Assembly (NCBI GenBank): GCA_964535315.1
Contig: CAZHTS010000008.1
Coordinates: 1-64,000 of the forward strand
Direction of reading: 5' to 3'
Origin: CAZHTS01 sp964535315
Lineage (GTDB): Bacteria > Chloroflexota > Anaerolineae > Anaerolineales > Anaerolineaceae
Length of the DNA stretch: 64,000 nt
The position numbers and the translations under genes are program-made. Under the pieces are notes generated by a model, which saw only the letters and a program-made list of their open reading frames with translations, did not search any database and was not told the DNA's origin. Positions 1-8,132 of the stretch are shown in pieces; the first letter of the stretch is position 1; each line of letters begins with the position of its first letter.

Positions 1-2201
1 CCACCGGGGCGACCACCGCCACCGGGGCGTCCGCCGCCGCCGGGACGACCACCGCCGCCACCGCTGCCGCCGCGGCCACGCTGATCGCGTTCCATGGCTT
101 CTTCCGCCGTCCAGCCTTCCAGGACAGCCTGGCGCGAGAGGCGAATCTTGCCTTGCGGGTCAATGTCGGTGACCATGACGGTGACCTCATCACCCATCTG
201 GACGACGTCTTCTACTTTGTTGACGCGCTCGGTATCGAGCTGCGAAATGTGCACCATGCCATCGACGTTGGGCAGGATTTCGATAAACGCCCCGAAATCG
301 GCGATGCGCACCACTTTGCCGGTGTAGATACGACCGATCTGCGGCGTTTCGGTGAGCATTTCGATCCGTTCGCGGGCGCGGGCCTCGTCATGGCCATCTA
401 CGGCGGCGATGTAAACGGAGCCGTCGTCGGCGATGTCGATCTTGGTGTTGGTCTCTTCTTGCAGGGCGCGGATGTTCTTGCCGCCGGGGCCGATGATGGC
501 GCCGATCTTATCCACGGGCACCTTGATGATGGTGATGCGCGGGGCGTGCGGCTTGAGTTCGGGGCGCGGGGCGGGAATGACAGTCAGCATCTTATCCAGG
601 ATGGTTTCGCGCGCCTGGTGGGCCTGAGCCAGCGCATTGGACATGATCTCGGGGGTGATACCCTTAATCTTGATATCCATTTGCAGGGCGGTGATACCGC
701 GGCTGGTACCGGCGACCTTGAAGTCCATGTCACCGAGATGATCTTCGAGCCCCTGGATGTCGGTGAGAATGGTGTATTGTTCACCTTCTTTGATCAGCCC
801 CATGGCCACACCGGCGACGGGCGCCTTAATCGGCACGCCGCAGTCCATGAGCGCCAGGGTGGAACCGCACACCGAGGCCATGGATGAGGAGCCGTTTGAC
901 GACAGTACCTCGGATACCAGGCGCAAGGTGTAGGGGAATTGATCCTCGGGAGGAATGACCGGTTCCAACGCCCGTTCGGCCAGGGCGCCGTGTCCGATCT
1001 CGCGCCGGGACTGGCCGCGCAGGGGTTTGACCTCGCCGGTGCAGAAGGGCGGGAAGTTGTAATGGTGCATGTAACGCTTCGAATCGACCGGGGAGAGCGA
1101 GTCGAGTTCCTGCGCCTCTTTAGGCGTGCCCAGGGTGGCCAGGGTAAGCACCTGCGTTTCACCGCGGGTGAAGACACCTGAACCGTGGGCGCGCGGGCTG
1201 ACGTCGACCTCGCACCAGATGGGGCGGATCTCGGTCAGGGCACGACCATCCGGGCGCAAACCCTTTTGCAAGATGCGCCGGCGAACGACCTCTTTGTACA
1301 CTTCTTCAAAGGCCTGTTTGACCGGGCCGACCAGGGTGGCGTCTTCGCCGGTCAGTGCGAGAACGGCCTGTTCGATCAGGGCGTCGATGGCCGTGTTTAA
1401 TTCGGCTTTGGTGTGCGGGCGATCCAGGGCGGCTTCGATCTCTGCGGCGGCGCGAGCGGAGACTTTTTCTACCAGTTCGGTGTTGAGCGGGTAGAGCGTG
1501 ACCTCACGCTTGGCCTTGCCGAGCTCGGCGGCCATCTTTTCCTGGGCTTCGATCAGGGGCAGAAGGGCCTGATGCCCGAACGTCAGGGCGGAGACCATGA
1601 CGTCTTCCGGGATTTCACGTGCGCCGCACTCGACCATCAAGATCGCGTCGCGCGTACCGGCGATGCGCAGATCGAGATCAGAGGTTTCCATCTCGGCGTA
1701 GGTTGGATTGACGATGAACTCCTCGTCGATGCGCCCAATGCGTACGGCGCCCACCGGGCCGCTCCAGGGGATATCCGAGATGATCAACGCGGCCGAAGCG
1801 GCGTTGATGGCGAGGATATCGAGCGGGTTCTCGGGATCGGCCGAGACGGAGTACAGGATCACCTGCACCTCGTTGCGCATATTGCTGGAGAAGAGCGGGC
1901 GCAGCGGGCGGTCGGTAAGCCGGGCGGTGAGGATCGACTCGGCGCTCGGCCGGCCTTCACGGCGGAAGTACGAACCGGGGATGCGACCACCGGCGTACAG
2001 CTTTTCTTCGTACTCAACGCTCAGCGGGAAGAAATCGATGCCTTCGCGCGGCTGGCTGCCCATCGTGGCAGCCGCAAAGATGATGGAATCGCCTAAGCGG
2101 ACGGTTACAGCGCCGCCCGCCTGACTGGCCCATTTGCCAGTCTCAAACACAACAGGACGGCCACCCACCTGGGCCGTGTATTGCTTGGCTTCTGGTTGCA
2201 T
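1..2201 (-). CDS. pnp: Polyribonucleotide nucleotidyltransferase (PNPase), 3' end beyond window
   Basis: PNPase degrades RNA 3' to 5' by phosphorolysis in the cytoplasm. Read on the minus strand from ATG at 2199-2201 (AAGGA about 8 bases upstream), the protein begins MQPEAKQYTAQVGG and runs at least 733 residues off the window edge. It shows two RNase PH domains (roughly 10-140 and 320-460), a KH domain near 555-615 with the GPGGKNI loop, and an S1 domain near 620-690 (GKVVRIADFGAFIEI). From about residue 700 the tail becomes a Gly/Arg/Pro-rich repeat (GGRPGGGG units) that is cut by the window edge. It lies 3' of rpsO in the same direction, the conserved rpsO-pnp order, with a terminator-like hairpin between them. 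The identity is secure; the end of the protein is not visible. Confidence 0.97.
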   Translation of the reverse strand, partial: MQPEAKQYTAQVGGRPVVFETGKWASQAGGAVTVRLGDSIIFAAATMGSQPREGIDFFPLSVEYEEKLYAGGRIPGSYFRREGRPSAESILTARLTDRPLRPLFSSNMRNEVQVILYSVSADPENPLDILAINAASAALIISDIPWSGPVGAVRIGRIDEEFIVNPTYAEMETSDLDLRIAGTRDAILMVECGAREIPEDVMVSALTFGHQALLPLIEAQEKMAAELGKAKREVTLYPLNTELVEKVSARAAAEIEAALDRPHTKAELNTAIDALIEQAVLALTGEDATLVGPVKQAFEEVYKEVVRRRILQKGLRPDGRALTEIRPIWCEVDVSPRAHGSGVFTRGETQVLTLATLGTPKEAQELDSLSPVDSKRYMHHYNFPPFCTGEVKPLRGQSRREIGHGALAERALEPVIPPEDQFPYTLRLVSEVLSSNGSSSMASVCGSTLALMDCGVPIKAPVAGVAMGLIKEGEQYTILTDIQGLEDHLGDMDFKVAGTSRGITALQMDIKIKGITPEIMSNALAQAHQARETILDKMLTVIPAPRPELKPHAPRITIIKVPVDKIGAIIGPGGKNIRALQEETNTKIDIADDGSVYIAAVDGHDEARARERIEMLTETPQIGRIYTGKVVRIADFGAFIEILPNVDGMVHISQLDTERVNKVEDVVQMGDEVTVMVTDIDPQGKIRLSRQAVLEGWTAEEAMERDQRGRGGSGGGGGRPGGGGRPGGGGRPG

Positions 2202-2245
2202 AAAAGTTTTCCTTTTTGCCCGCCCAGTCAGGGACTGAAAGCCGC

Positions 2246-2263
2246 TGAGGACCGCTGTCCTCA
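2246..2263 (-). promoter_or_regulatory. Hairpin in pnp 5' leader
   Basis: A perfect 7-bp stem (TGAGGAC / GTCCTCA) with a CGCT tetraloop lies in the pnp leader, 45 bases before the start codon. In other bacteria a pnp leader stem is the target of PNPase autoregulation together with RNase III. A similar role here is an inference. Confidence 0.4.
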
Positions 2264-2320
2264 ACCGATTTCAATTCCTAACCGGCGGACCGACATAAGA
2301 TAGTACTCCTCAAGAAAAAA

Positions 2321-2355
2321 CCGAGTAGATGGAACTGTGAGCGCCATCTACTCGG
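2321..2355 (-). terminator. Rho-independent terminator after rpsO
   Basis: A perfect 12-bp stem (CCGAGTAGATGG / CCATCTACTCGG, 11-base loop) follows the rpsO stop on the minus strand and is trailed by TTTTTTCTTG. The form is canonical. It sits between rpsO and pnp, so it may be a partial terminator that sets their expression ratio. Confidence 0.85.
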
Positions 2356-2368
2356 CTGAAGAGCGGTT

Positions 2369-2638
2369 TTATTTCTGGCGAATGTTTAAACGTGCTGTGA
2401 GTGCGATGTACTGAGCGTAGCTCTTGCGGCGCACATACGCCAGCAAACGACGTCGCTGTCCAACCAGCTTGAGCAGGCCGCGGCGGGACGAATTGTCGTG
2501 CTTGTTGCTGCGGAGGTGCTCGGTCAACTGGTTGATGCGAGTGGTGAGGATGGCGATCTGGACTTCCGGCGAACCGGTGTCGCTTTCGTGACGATGGTAT
2601 TCCTCAATCAACTTGGTCTTAACTTCTTTGGTAATCAT
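2369..2638 (-). CDS. rpsO: 30S ribosomal protein S15
   Basis: S15 binds 16S rRNA in the platform of the small subunit early in assembly. The 89-residue product has the normal family length and hallmarks: ITKEVKTKLIEEYHRHESDTGSPEVQIA at the N-terminus, the HxxDxxSRRGLLxLVGQRRRLLxYL-type core (here with HDNSSRRGLL) and a basic C-terminus ending in RQK. The start ATG at 2636-2638 has AAAGG about 10 bases upstream. It lies upstream of pnp in the conserved order and has its own promoter (2723-2731) and terminator (2321-2355). Confidence 0.98.
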   Translation of the reverse strand: MITKEVKTKLIEEYHRHESDTGSPEVQIAILTTRINQLTEHLRSNKHDNSSRRGLLKLVGQRRRLLAYVRRKSYAQYIALTARLNIRQK

Positions 2639-2722
2639 GACATCTGCCTTTCATAAGTGTAGTGTTGCGCAGGTCTCCAGGCAAGCAGTTTTCGCCGCTT
2701 ACCGGTCCAGTCACAAACAGCA

Positions 2723-2731
2723 ATTATACCA
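2723..2731 (-). promoter_or_regulatory. Extended -10 promoter of rpsO
   Basis: On the minus strand this reads TGGTATAAT, an ideal extended -10, 85 bases before the rpsO start. No convincing -35 hexamer lies 17 bases upstream, which is usual for extended -10 promoters. The predicted start is about 2716. Confidence 0.55.
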
Positions 2732-2780
2732 GAGGTTTTAAACAGAGGGAAGGGTATTTTGGAGTGTATTTGTATACATT

Positions 2781-3578
2781 CTAGCCCTGTAAGGCAGTTT
2801 TCAAGGTAGCCTGTGCGCCGGGCGGAAAGGCGGGCAAGCAACGCCGGATTAACCGGGCAGTGGCCGGGTCGGTTGACAGATTCAACGCCTGTCGCACCAG
2901 ATAGGTCGTTTCGGTTGGCGTGCGTCCTGCCAGCGCTTCGACCGCGGCTTGCAAATCGGGCAGGAGAGGCGCCGGGGGAGCCTGAAGCAAGGGGGCCAAC
3001 AGCGAAAAAACGGGCGGCAGGTTTTCAAACGAGCGGTCGCGACTCAAAACCAGCAGGGCTTGCACGCCTATTTTTTGGTAGGCCGGGTCGGGCTGATCGA
3101 TCCAATGCGTGATCAATTCCAGCCAGCGCCTGGGCAATTCGCGGCGCAGGCGCAGACATCCGGCGTCCAGCAGTGCGGAGAGCAAAATGCTCTCCGCTTC
3201 CGGTCTGGCCCAGGATAACAGGCGTTGTAAAACGTCTTCTGGAGGGGTAAGCGGTGTGTGCCCCAGGATGGTGATTGCCACAAGGCGCGGTTCTAACATG
3301 GCATCTTGCCAGAGGACATCGGCTAACGCCAGGGCTGCGGCGGCGTTTTCGCGAATGAGCGGCAGCAGTTCTTGCTCTAATTGCCGCAGCACCAGCGCCG
3401 GAACATGATAGGCGGGGATCAAAGCCTTGGGCGTGGTGGCCTGGCCGGGCCGGAAGGTGCGGTCGGCGTAGGTATCCAGCAGGTCGCGCAAACTTTTCTG
3501 GAATTCGGCCGGTCGGGTGAATTGCCAGATGATCTGGGTAAGCTGGATCCTGAGACGGGTTAACTGTACGGCGGGCAT
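2781..3578 (-). CDS. Uncharacterised helical-repeat (HEAT/ARM-like) protein
   Basis: The 265-residue protein begins MPAVQLTRLRIQLTQII. It is almost entirely amphipathic helices with periodic Leu/Ala and repeated Pro-breaks, and has no signal peptide or membrane span. This is the look of HEAT/ARM or AlkD-like superhelical proteins. I see no catalytic motif and do not assign a function. The ATG at 3576-3578 is chosen because the longer in-frame reading (to 3680) runs through the proS 3' end and a hairpin. There is no clear Shine-Dalgarno, so start confidence is moderate. It lies between proS and rpsO on the same strand. Confidence 0.7.
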   Translation of the reverse strand: MPAVQLTRLRIQLTQIIWQFTRPAEFQKSLRDLLDTYADRTFRPGQATTPKALIPAYHVPALVLRQLEQELLPLIRENAAAALALADVLWQDAMLEPRLVAITILGHTPLTPPEDVLQRLLSWARPEAESILLSALLDAGCLRLRRELPRRWLELITHWIDQPDPAYQKIGVQALLVLSRDRSFENLPPVFSLLAPLLQAPPAPLLPDLQAAVEALAGRTPTETTYLVRQALNLSTDPATARLIRRCLPAFPPGAQATLKTALQG

Positions 3579-3588
3579 GGGAGGAAAG

Positions 3589-3620
3589 ACGGGGCTATCA
3601 CCCTTATGGGATAGCCCCGT
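3589..3620 (-). terminator. Stem-loop after proS
   Basis: A perfect 11-bp stem (ACGGGGCTATC / GATAGCCCCGT, 10-base loop) lies just past the proS stop on the minus strand. The following bases are CTTTCCTCC, so the U-tract is weak. It could reduce read-through into the helical-repeat gene. Confidence 0.5.
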
Positions 3621-3631
3621 GTCGCTCTCTG

Positions 3632-5065
3632 TTAGTAGGCGCGAGAGAAGTATACCTTCTCGCTGGCGGGCTGACCGCACACGATACAGTGGCCGTTGCC
3701 GCCCGGTTGATCAAAGGGGATGCAGCGCGTGGTCGCTTTGCTGTCTTCTTTGACTTTGGCTTCACATTGGGCGCTGCCACACCACCAGGAGAAAGCCCAA
3801 CCCTTTTGCATGGTTTCGAGCAATTCCTGGTAATCCTTGGGGTCAAAGATGTTGGCATCGCGGAAGGCGACGGCCTTGTTATACAGGCAGGCCTGGATGT
3901 CGGCCAGTGTGGCGGCCACCTGGCTGGCAAGTTGATCCTGGGAGACGAACGATTTGCCCTCTTTGCCCGGGCGGTCGCGCCGCGCCATGGCGACAGTGCC
4001 TTTGGCGACGTCTTTGGGGCCAACCTCGATCCGCAGCGGCACGCCGCGCATTTCCCAATCGTTGAATTTGAAGCCGGGGGTTACCTCGGTACGATCGTCT
4101 ACTTTGACCCGGAAGTCACCCAACTCGGCACGCAGCCGTTCGACCACCGGCATGACCTGCGATTTTTCTTCGTCGTTTTTGTAAATGGGCACAATGACGA
4201 TCTGGATAGGGGCCAGTCTGGGCGGTAATACCAGGCCCTGGTCGTCGCCGTGGGTCATGATGATGGCGCCGACAAAGCGAGTGGACAACCCCCAGGAGGT
4301 CGTCCAGGCGTATTGCATCTGGTTGTTTTGATCCAGGTATTGGATCTCAAATGCTTTGGCGAAGTTTTGGCCGAGGTTGTGGGATGTGCCGGCCTGCAGG
4401 GCGCGGGTGTCGCCCATCATGGCTTCAATGGCATACGAACGCAGCGCTCCGGCAAATTTTTCGGTCTGGCTTTTGCGGCCGCGAATCACGGGGACGGCGG
4501 CTTCGTTAACGGCGAACTCGGCGTAGGTATCGAGCATGCGCACGGTTTCTTCTTCGGCTTCTTCCGGGGTGGCGTGGGCGGTGTGACCTTCTTGCCAGTA
4601 GAATTCCAGCGTGCGCAGGAACAGGCGGGTACGCATTTCCCAACGCACCACATTGCCCCATTGGTTAATCAGCACAGGCAGATCGCGATACGACTTAATC
4701 CATTTGGCGTACATGTGTCCGATGATCGTCTCGGAGGTCGGGCGGACGACGAGCGGTTCTTCCAGCACCTCACCGCCGCCAATGGTGACAACGGCCAGTT
4801 CGGGAGAAAAGCCCTCGACGTGCTCTTTTTCTTTCTCGAGAAAAGATTTTGGGATGAGCAGTGGAAAAGCGGCGTTGACGTGCCCGCTTGCCTTGAAGCG
4901 TCGATCGAGGGCTTGTTGGATGTTTTCCCACAGGGCCCAGCCATAGGGACGGACGACCATACAACCCCGCACGGGGGCGTAATCGGCCAGCTCGGCACGC
5001 TGAATGAGCTGGTTATACCATTCGGAATAGTTTTCGGAACGAGTTGGGAGTTTTTCTTCGGCCAT
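3632..5065 (-). CDS. proS: Prolyl-tRNA synthetase, archaeal/eukaryotic-type (short form)
   Basis: Charges tRNA-Pro with proline in the cytoplasm. The 477-residue protein is the short ProRS architecture without the YbaK editing insertion. It has a class II catalytic core (PLLIPKSFLEKE; VVRPTSETIIGHMYAKWI; motif 2 around QWGNVVRWEMRTRLFLRT; motif 3-type GLSTRFVGAIIMTHGDDQGLVLPP), then an anticodon-binding domain and a C-terminal zinc-binding domain with Cys pairs (WCGSAQCE, HCIVCG) that ends in Tyr, as typical of this type. Start ATG is at 5063-5065. LOG gene lies 40 bases upstream in the same direction. Identity is firm. Confidence 0.96.
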   Translation of the reverse strand: MAEEKLPTRSENYSEWYNQLIQRAELADYAPVRGCMVVRPYGWALWENIQQALDRRFKASGHVNAAFPLLIPKSFLEKEKEHVEGFSPELAVVTIGGGEVLEEPLVVRPTSETIIGHMYAKWIKSYRDLPVLINQWGNVVRWEMRTRLFLRTLEFYWQEGHTAHATPEEAEEETVRMLDTYAEFAVNEAAVPVIRGRKSQTEKFAGALRSYAIEAMMGDTRALQAGTSHNLGQNFAKAFEIQYLDQNNQMQYAWTTSWGLSTRFVGAIIMTHGDDQGLVLPPRLAPIQIVIVPIYKNDEEKSQVMPVVERLRAELGDFRVKVDDRTEVTPGFKFNDWEMRGVPLRIEVGPKDVAKGTVAMARRDRPGKEGKSFVSQDQLASQVAATLADIQACLYNKAVAFRDANIFDPKDYQELLETMQKGWAFSWWCGSAQCEAKVKEDSKATTRCIPFDQPGGNGHCIVCGQPASEKVYFSRAY

Positions 5066-5105
5066 AATATTGAAACAGTGAATAGATGGATTCGGATAGA
5101 AAATT

Positions 5106-5639
5106 TTAACGATCCAGGATTGCCGGCAAGACAGACTCTACGTCGGGCACGAAGGTCAATAACTGGCGATCGTGGGGTTTTACATAGATATCCTGAATTT
5201 CAAAAAAGTTACTCAAAACGGTCTGCCATCCGGCGCCGACCAGCACCAGAGGGCGTTTGGGGGCGGATTCGACCAGCATGCGGTTCCACATCAGGGCGAT
5301 TTCGGTCAGGGTGCCGGGGCCGCCAGGCATAGCGACGGCGGCGTCACAGCCGTCAATCAATTTTTCCAGGCGTTCAGACAGGGTGGCGCAGCGCCGCTCT
5401 TCTTTAACCCAGGCGTTGGCTTTGACCGGGCGCCAACGTTCGATTTCGGCGCAGGTTACACCGATGACGTGCGCGCCGGATTCCGCTGCGCCACGCGACA
5501 CGGCTTCCATCACACCGATGTAGCCTCCGGTCAATACGTTATGCCCTGCCTGCCCCAGGAGTTGCCCCAGGCGGTATGCATTCTGGTAAATCGGAGCGCC
5601 GGGAGCGGGCTGTGAGCCTCCAAATACGGTAACGTTCAT
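5106..5639 (-). CDS. LOG-family protein (TIGR00725/Rossmann-like)
   Basis: A 177-residue protein of the LOG/lysine-decarboxylase-like superfamily, whose characterised members are cytokinin-riboside 5'-monophosphate phosphoribohydrolases that cleave nucleoside monophosphates. The nucleotide-binding loop is present: VFGGSQPAP at the N-terminus, TGGYIGVMEAVSRGA near 38-52, and the family signature PGGPGTLTE near 105-113. The natural substrate in bacteria is often unknown, so I do not name one. The start ATG has AAGGAAAG directly upstream; that SD abuts a stem-loop at 5648-5686. It precedes proS by 40 bases and may be co-transcribed. Confidence 0.88.
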   Translation of the reverse strand: MNVTVFGGSQPAPGAPIYQNAYRLGQLLGQAGHNVLTGGYIGVMEAVSRGAAESGAHVIGVTCAEIERWRPVKANAWVKEERRCATLSERLEKLIDGCDAAVAMPGGPGTLTEIALMWNRMLVESAPKRPLVLVGAGWQTVLSNFFEIQDIYVKPHDRQLLTFVPDVESVLPAILDR

Positions 5640-5647
5640 CTTTCCTT

Positions 5648-5686
5648 CCGGGTGAAGTGATTCTTTTGATTTTACTTCAAACCCGG
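5648..5686 (-). promoter_or_regulatory. Stem-loop in front of the LOG gene
   Basis: CCGGGTGAAGT pairs with ACTTC(AA)ACCCGG, an 11-bp stem with a two-base bulge and a 15-base loop. It lies between the ABC permease stop (5721) and the LOG Shine-Dalgarno. It has no U-tract on the minus strand, so it is either a weak terminator or a leader structure beside the ribosome-binding site. Confidence 0.35.
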
Positions 5687-5720
5687 GAAAATATGCAGAA
5701 TTCGCACAATTACTTTTGGA

Positions 5721-8132
5721 TCATTCGTACGCCAGCACCTCGCGGATGGTCAGACGTGAGGCGTTGCGCGCCGGCAGGTAGCTGGCGATGGTGGAGAGCA
5801 ACAGGACGCCGACCAGCCAGAAGAGCGGGCCGTCGAGCGAAAAGGCCACGACAGGCAGCGCCGCGCCGATGACTGGATCGCCCATGGCCTGTTCGAGGAC
5901 GAGGCTGATGGGCAGTGCCAGGAACAGGGCGAAAAACCAGCTCAGAATGCCGATCACGGCGCCTTCTGCAATCACGATTTGCTGGATAGAAAGGTCGCCG
6001 GCGCCAATGGCGCGCATGATGCCGATTTCGCGGGTGCGCTCGAAAACATTCTGGCTCATCATACTGGTCAGACCCAACCCGCCTACCGCGGCAATCAGCA
6101 CAGCCATGGTCAAGAGCATGACCACCAGCAGGTTGATCAGCACCAGCAGACGATTGCTGGTCTCCTGCCCGGTGGTTATTTTGCTGACCTGCAATTTTTG
6201 CTGTTTCAATTTGGCCTCAATGATCTGGGCTACCAGCTTTTGGGTTGCTCCGTCCTGAGGGGTGGTGGTGATATGAAATTCGGATACCATATTGACTGCA
6301 TCTTGCAGTTTTTCCAGGTATTCTTTGTTGGTGTAGATCAGGGGGATGGGAATCTGTCCGGCAATGGTACAGATGCCCACCACTCTCCAGGTAGATTTTT
6401 TGCCGTTGGTTTTTATAACGACTTCATCGCCCACTTTGAGGTCAGGGCGTTTTTTGATCAGGTGATTGCTGACAACAATGGCGTTCTGATCTTCGGGAAC
6501 GAGCCAACGGCCCGCCGTGATGACAGGGCGGATGAGCTGCGACCCGGCCGGAGGGGCCGAAATGATAATTTCTTCGGAGGATTCTTCATCCGCCGACAGA
6601 AAGCGTCCCTCACTGGCGGCCCAGCCTTCGATATCGATTACCCCCGGAATATCGTTCAGAAAGGTTTCTATCTGTTCGATGCGATAGGCGCGGCTGAAGA
6701 AAACATTTACGTTCGATAAGAAATAGCCCATTGACTCGTTGCTGGCTATATTTAACGAAGCGCGCAGATTGAAAACGGCGATGAAAATGGAGCCGCCCAG
6801 GATCAGCGTTCCCAGGGTGAGGGCCAGCCGTCCCTTACGCCGGAAGACGTTGCGCAGCGATAGTAACAGCGGGCGGGGCAGGCTGCGAACCCTTTCGATC
6901 AGCCGGTCGATCCATTGGCTGCCGGCCGATTTCTGGCTACCCGTGCCACTGTTATTGATGGCCGAACGAATGGTGATGCGCGTACTGCTCAATACCGGCA
7001 CCAGGGCGGCGCCGACCGGCACGGCCAGGGACACAACGACCTGTAGCAAGATCGATATGAACGGGATGCGAAAGCCGCTCAGATTGAAGTTTAGAAACCC
7101 GGCCAGAGTGGCGGAGAGTTTGTAGGCGGCAATTGCCGATAGTGGCAGAGCAAAGGCCAGGGCCATCACGCCGAAACAAAGCACCAGAACGATGTACATG
7201 ACAATTAGCTGGGCGCTGCTGGCGCCGATCGATTTCATGATACCGATCTGGCGGATGTGCTGGCTCAATAAGGCGGTGATGATGTTGGCCGACAGGAAGC
7301 CGCTCAGCAACACGGCCAGCGCCCCCATCGAACCGAGCAGGATGCCCATTGCACTCAAGAAGTCACTGGCATAATGTTTGCCGGGTTCGTTGGCCAGGGT
7401 TTTATACACCTCCAGACCGCTTTTTTCCATCTTCGCGCCGATATCTTCGGCGATCTGATTGGTCTCGGCTTTGGTGCGGATGTCATCGCTGGTGCGCAGA
7501 TAAAGCTGGTTGTAATCGCTGATGCCCCCCAGCCAGATCAATGTTTTGCGATTGGTGTAGGCGGTGAGCTGCCCTGTGAATGGGTAGGGGGTGGCGGTGA
7601 GATCATTGACAATGGCGGCAACTTTAACCTGGCGGATGCGCCCGCCACGTAATTCCAGGTTGATTGCATCACCGGGTTGTACCTTTAAGCCGCCTAACGA
7701 AGAGCGTTCGAGAAAGATTTCTTGATCGGCCAGCGGTGGGATGACAGCCGGTTGAATGGGGCGCAACAGATCGAGTTTGATTTTGTCGGGCTCGGGGATG
7801 GCGATCACGGTGATGGGGAGCTTTTGTTGTGCATTGACAGCCACCCGCACAGAGACCGCGCTGCGTCCTTCTGCTTCGGCGATGTGTTGGGTGTTCTGCA
7901 TGGTCTGCACCATGTCGTCGTCGAAGGGCTGGCTATAGATCACGATGGCGTGCGGTTTCACCGAGCGATAATCGGCGTCCACATCGCCGGACATGATGAT
8001 GTAGGCGCTGCTGACCAGACCGACTGCGAAGGTTCCGGTGGCGATGCAGGCTACGATCAACAGGGTACGGATCTTGTTATTCCATAGATCGGCGAGAATT
8101 TTTCGCCAACGTGGGCGGAGGGCCTGGTTCAC
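5721..8132 (-). CDS. MacB/FtsX-type ABC transporter permease
   Basis: Membrane subunit of an ABC exporter or mechanotransmission system. The 803-residue protein has an N-terminal membrane anchor (about 15-40, LLIVACIATGTFAVGLVSS), a large extracytoplasmic MacB-PCD-like domain, a first three-helix FtsX block (about 265-390), a second anchor (about 435-455), a second external domain and a second FtsX block at the C-terminus that ends NASRLTIREVLAYE. Its start overlaps the stop of the ATPase gene by 4 bases, so the two are translationally coupled. It is a clear paralogue of the permease at 48090-50495, with near-identical length, layout and C-terminal motif. The substrate is unknown. Confidence 0.93.
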   Translation of the reverse strand: MNQALRPRWRKILADLWNNKIRTLLIVACIATGTFAVGLVSSAYIIMSGDVDADYRSVKPHAIVIYSQPFDDDMVQTMQNTQHIAEAEGRSAVSVRVAVNAQQKLPITVIAIPEPDKIKLDLLRPIQPAVIPPLADQEIFLERSSLGGLKVQPGDAINLELRGGRIRQVKVAAIVNDLTATPYPFTGQLTAYTNRKTLIWLGGISDYNQLYLRTSDDIRTKAETNQIAEDIGAKMEKSGLEVYKTLANEPGKHYASDFLSAMGILLGSMGALAVLLSGFLSANIITALLSQHIRQIGIMKSIGASSAQLIVMYIVLVLCFGVMALAFALPLSAIAAYKLSATLAGFLNFNLSGFRIPFISILLQVVVSLAVPVGAALVPVLSSTRITIRSAINNSGTGSQKSAGSQWIDRLIERVRSLPRPLLLSLRNVFRRKGRLALTLGTLILGGSIFIAVFNLRASLNIASNESMGYFLSNVNVFFSRAYRIEQIETFLNDIPGVIDIEGWAASEGRFLSADEESSEEIIISAPPAGSQLIRPVITAGRWLVPEDQNAIVVSNHLIKKRPDLKVGDEVVIKTNGKKSTWRVVGICTIAGQIPIPLIYTNKEYLEKLQDAVNMVSEFHITTTPQDGATQKLVAQIIEAKLKQQKLQVSKITTGQETSNRLLVLINLLVVMLLTMAVLIAAVGGLGLTSMMSQNVFERTREIGIMRAIGAGDLSIQQIVIAEGAVIGILSWFFALFLALPISLVLEQAMGDPVIGAALPVVAFSLDGPLFWLVGVLLLSTIASYLPARNASRLTIREVLAYE

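Noticed and set aside
153..887. Long plus-strand ORF antisense to pnp (244 residues)
   Set aside because: It is the mirror of a GC-rich conserved gene; the pnp frame matches the full family and this frame has no domain or SD.
4250..5332. Plus-strand ORF of 360 residues across proS and the LOG gene
   Set aside because: It spans two well-supported minus-strand genes; composition is typical of antisense shadow.
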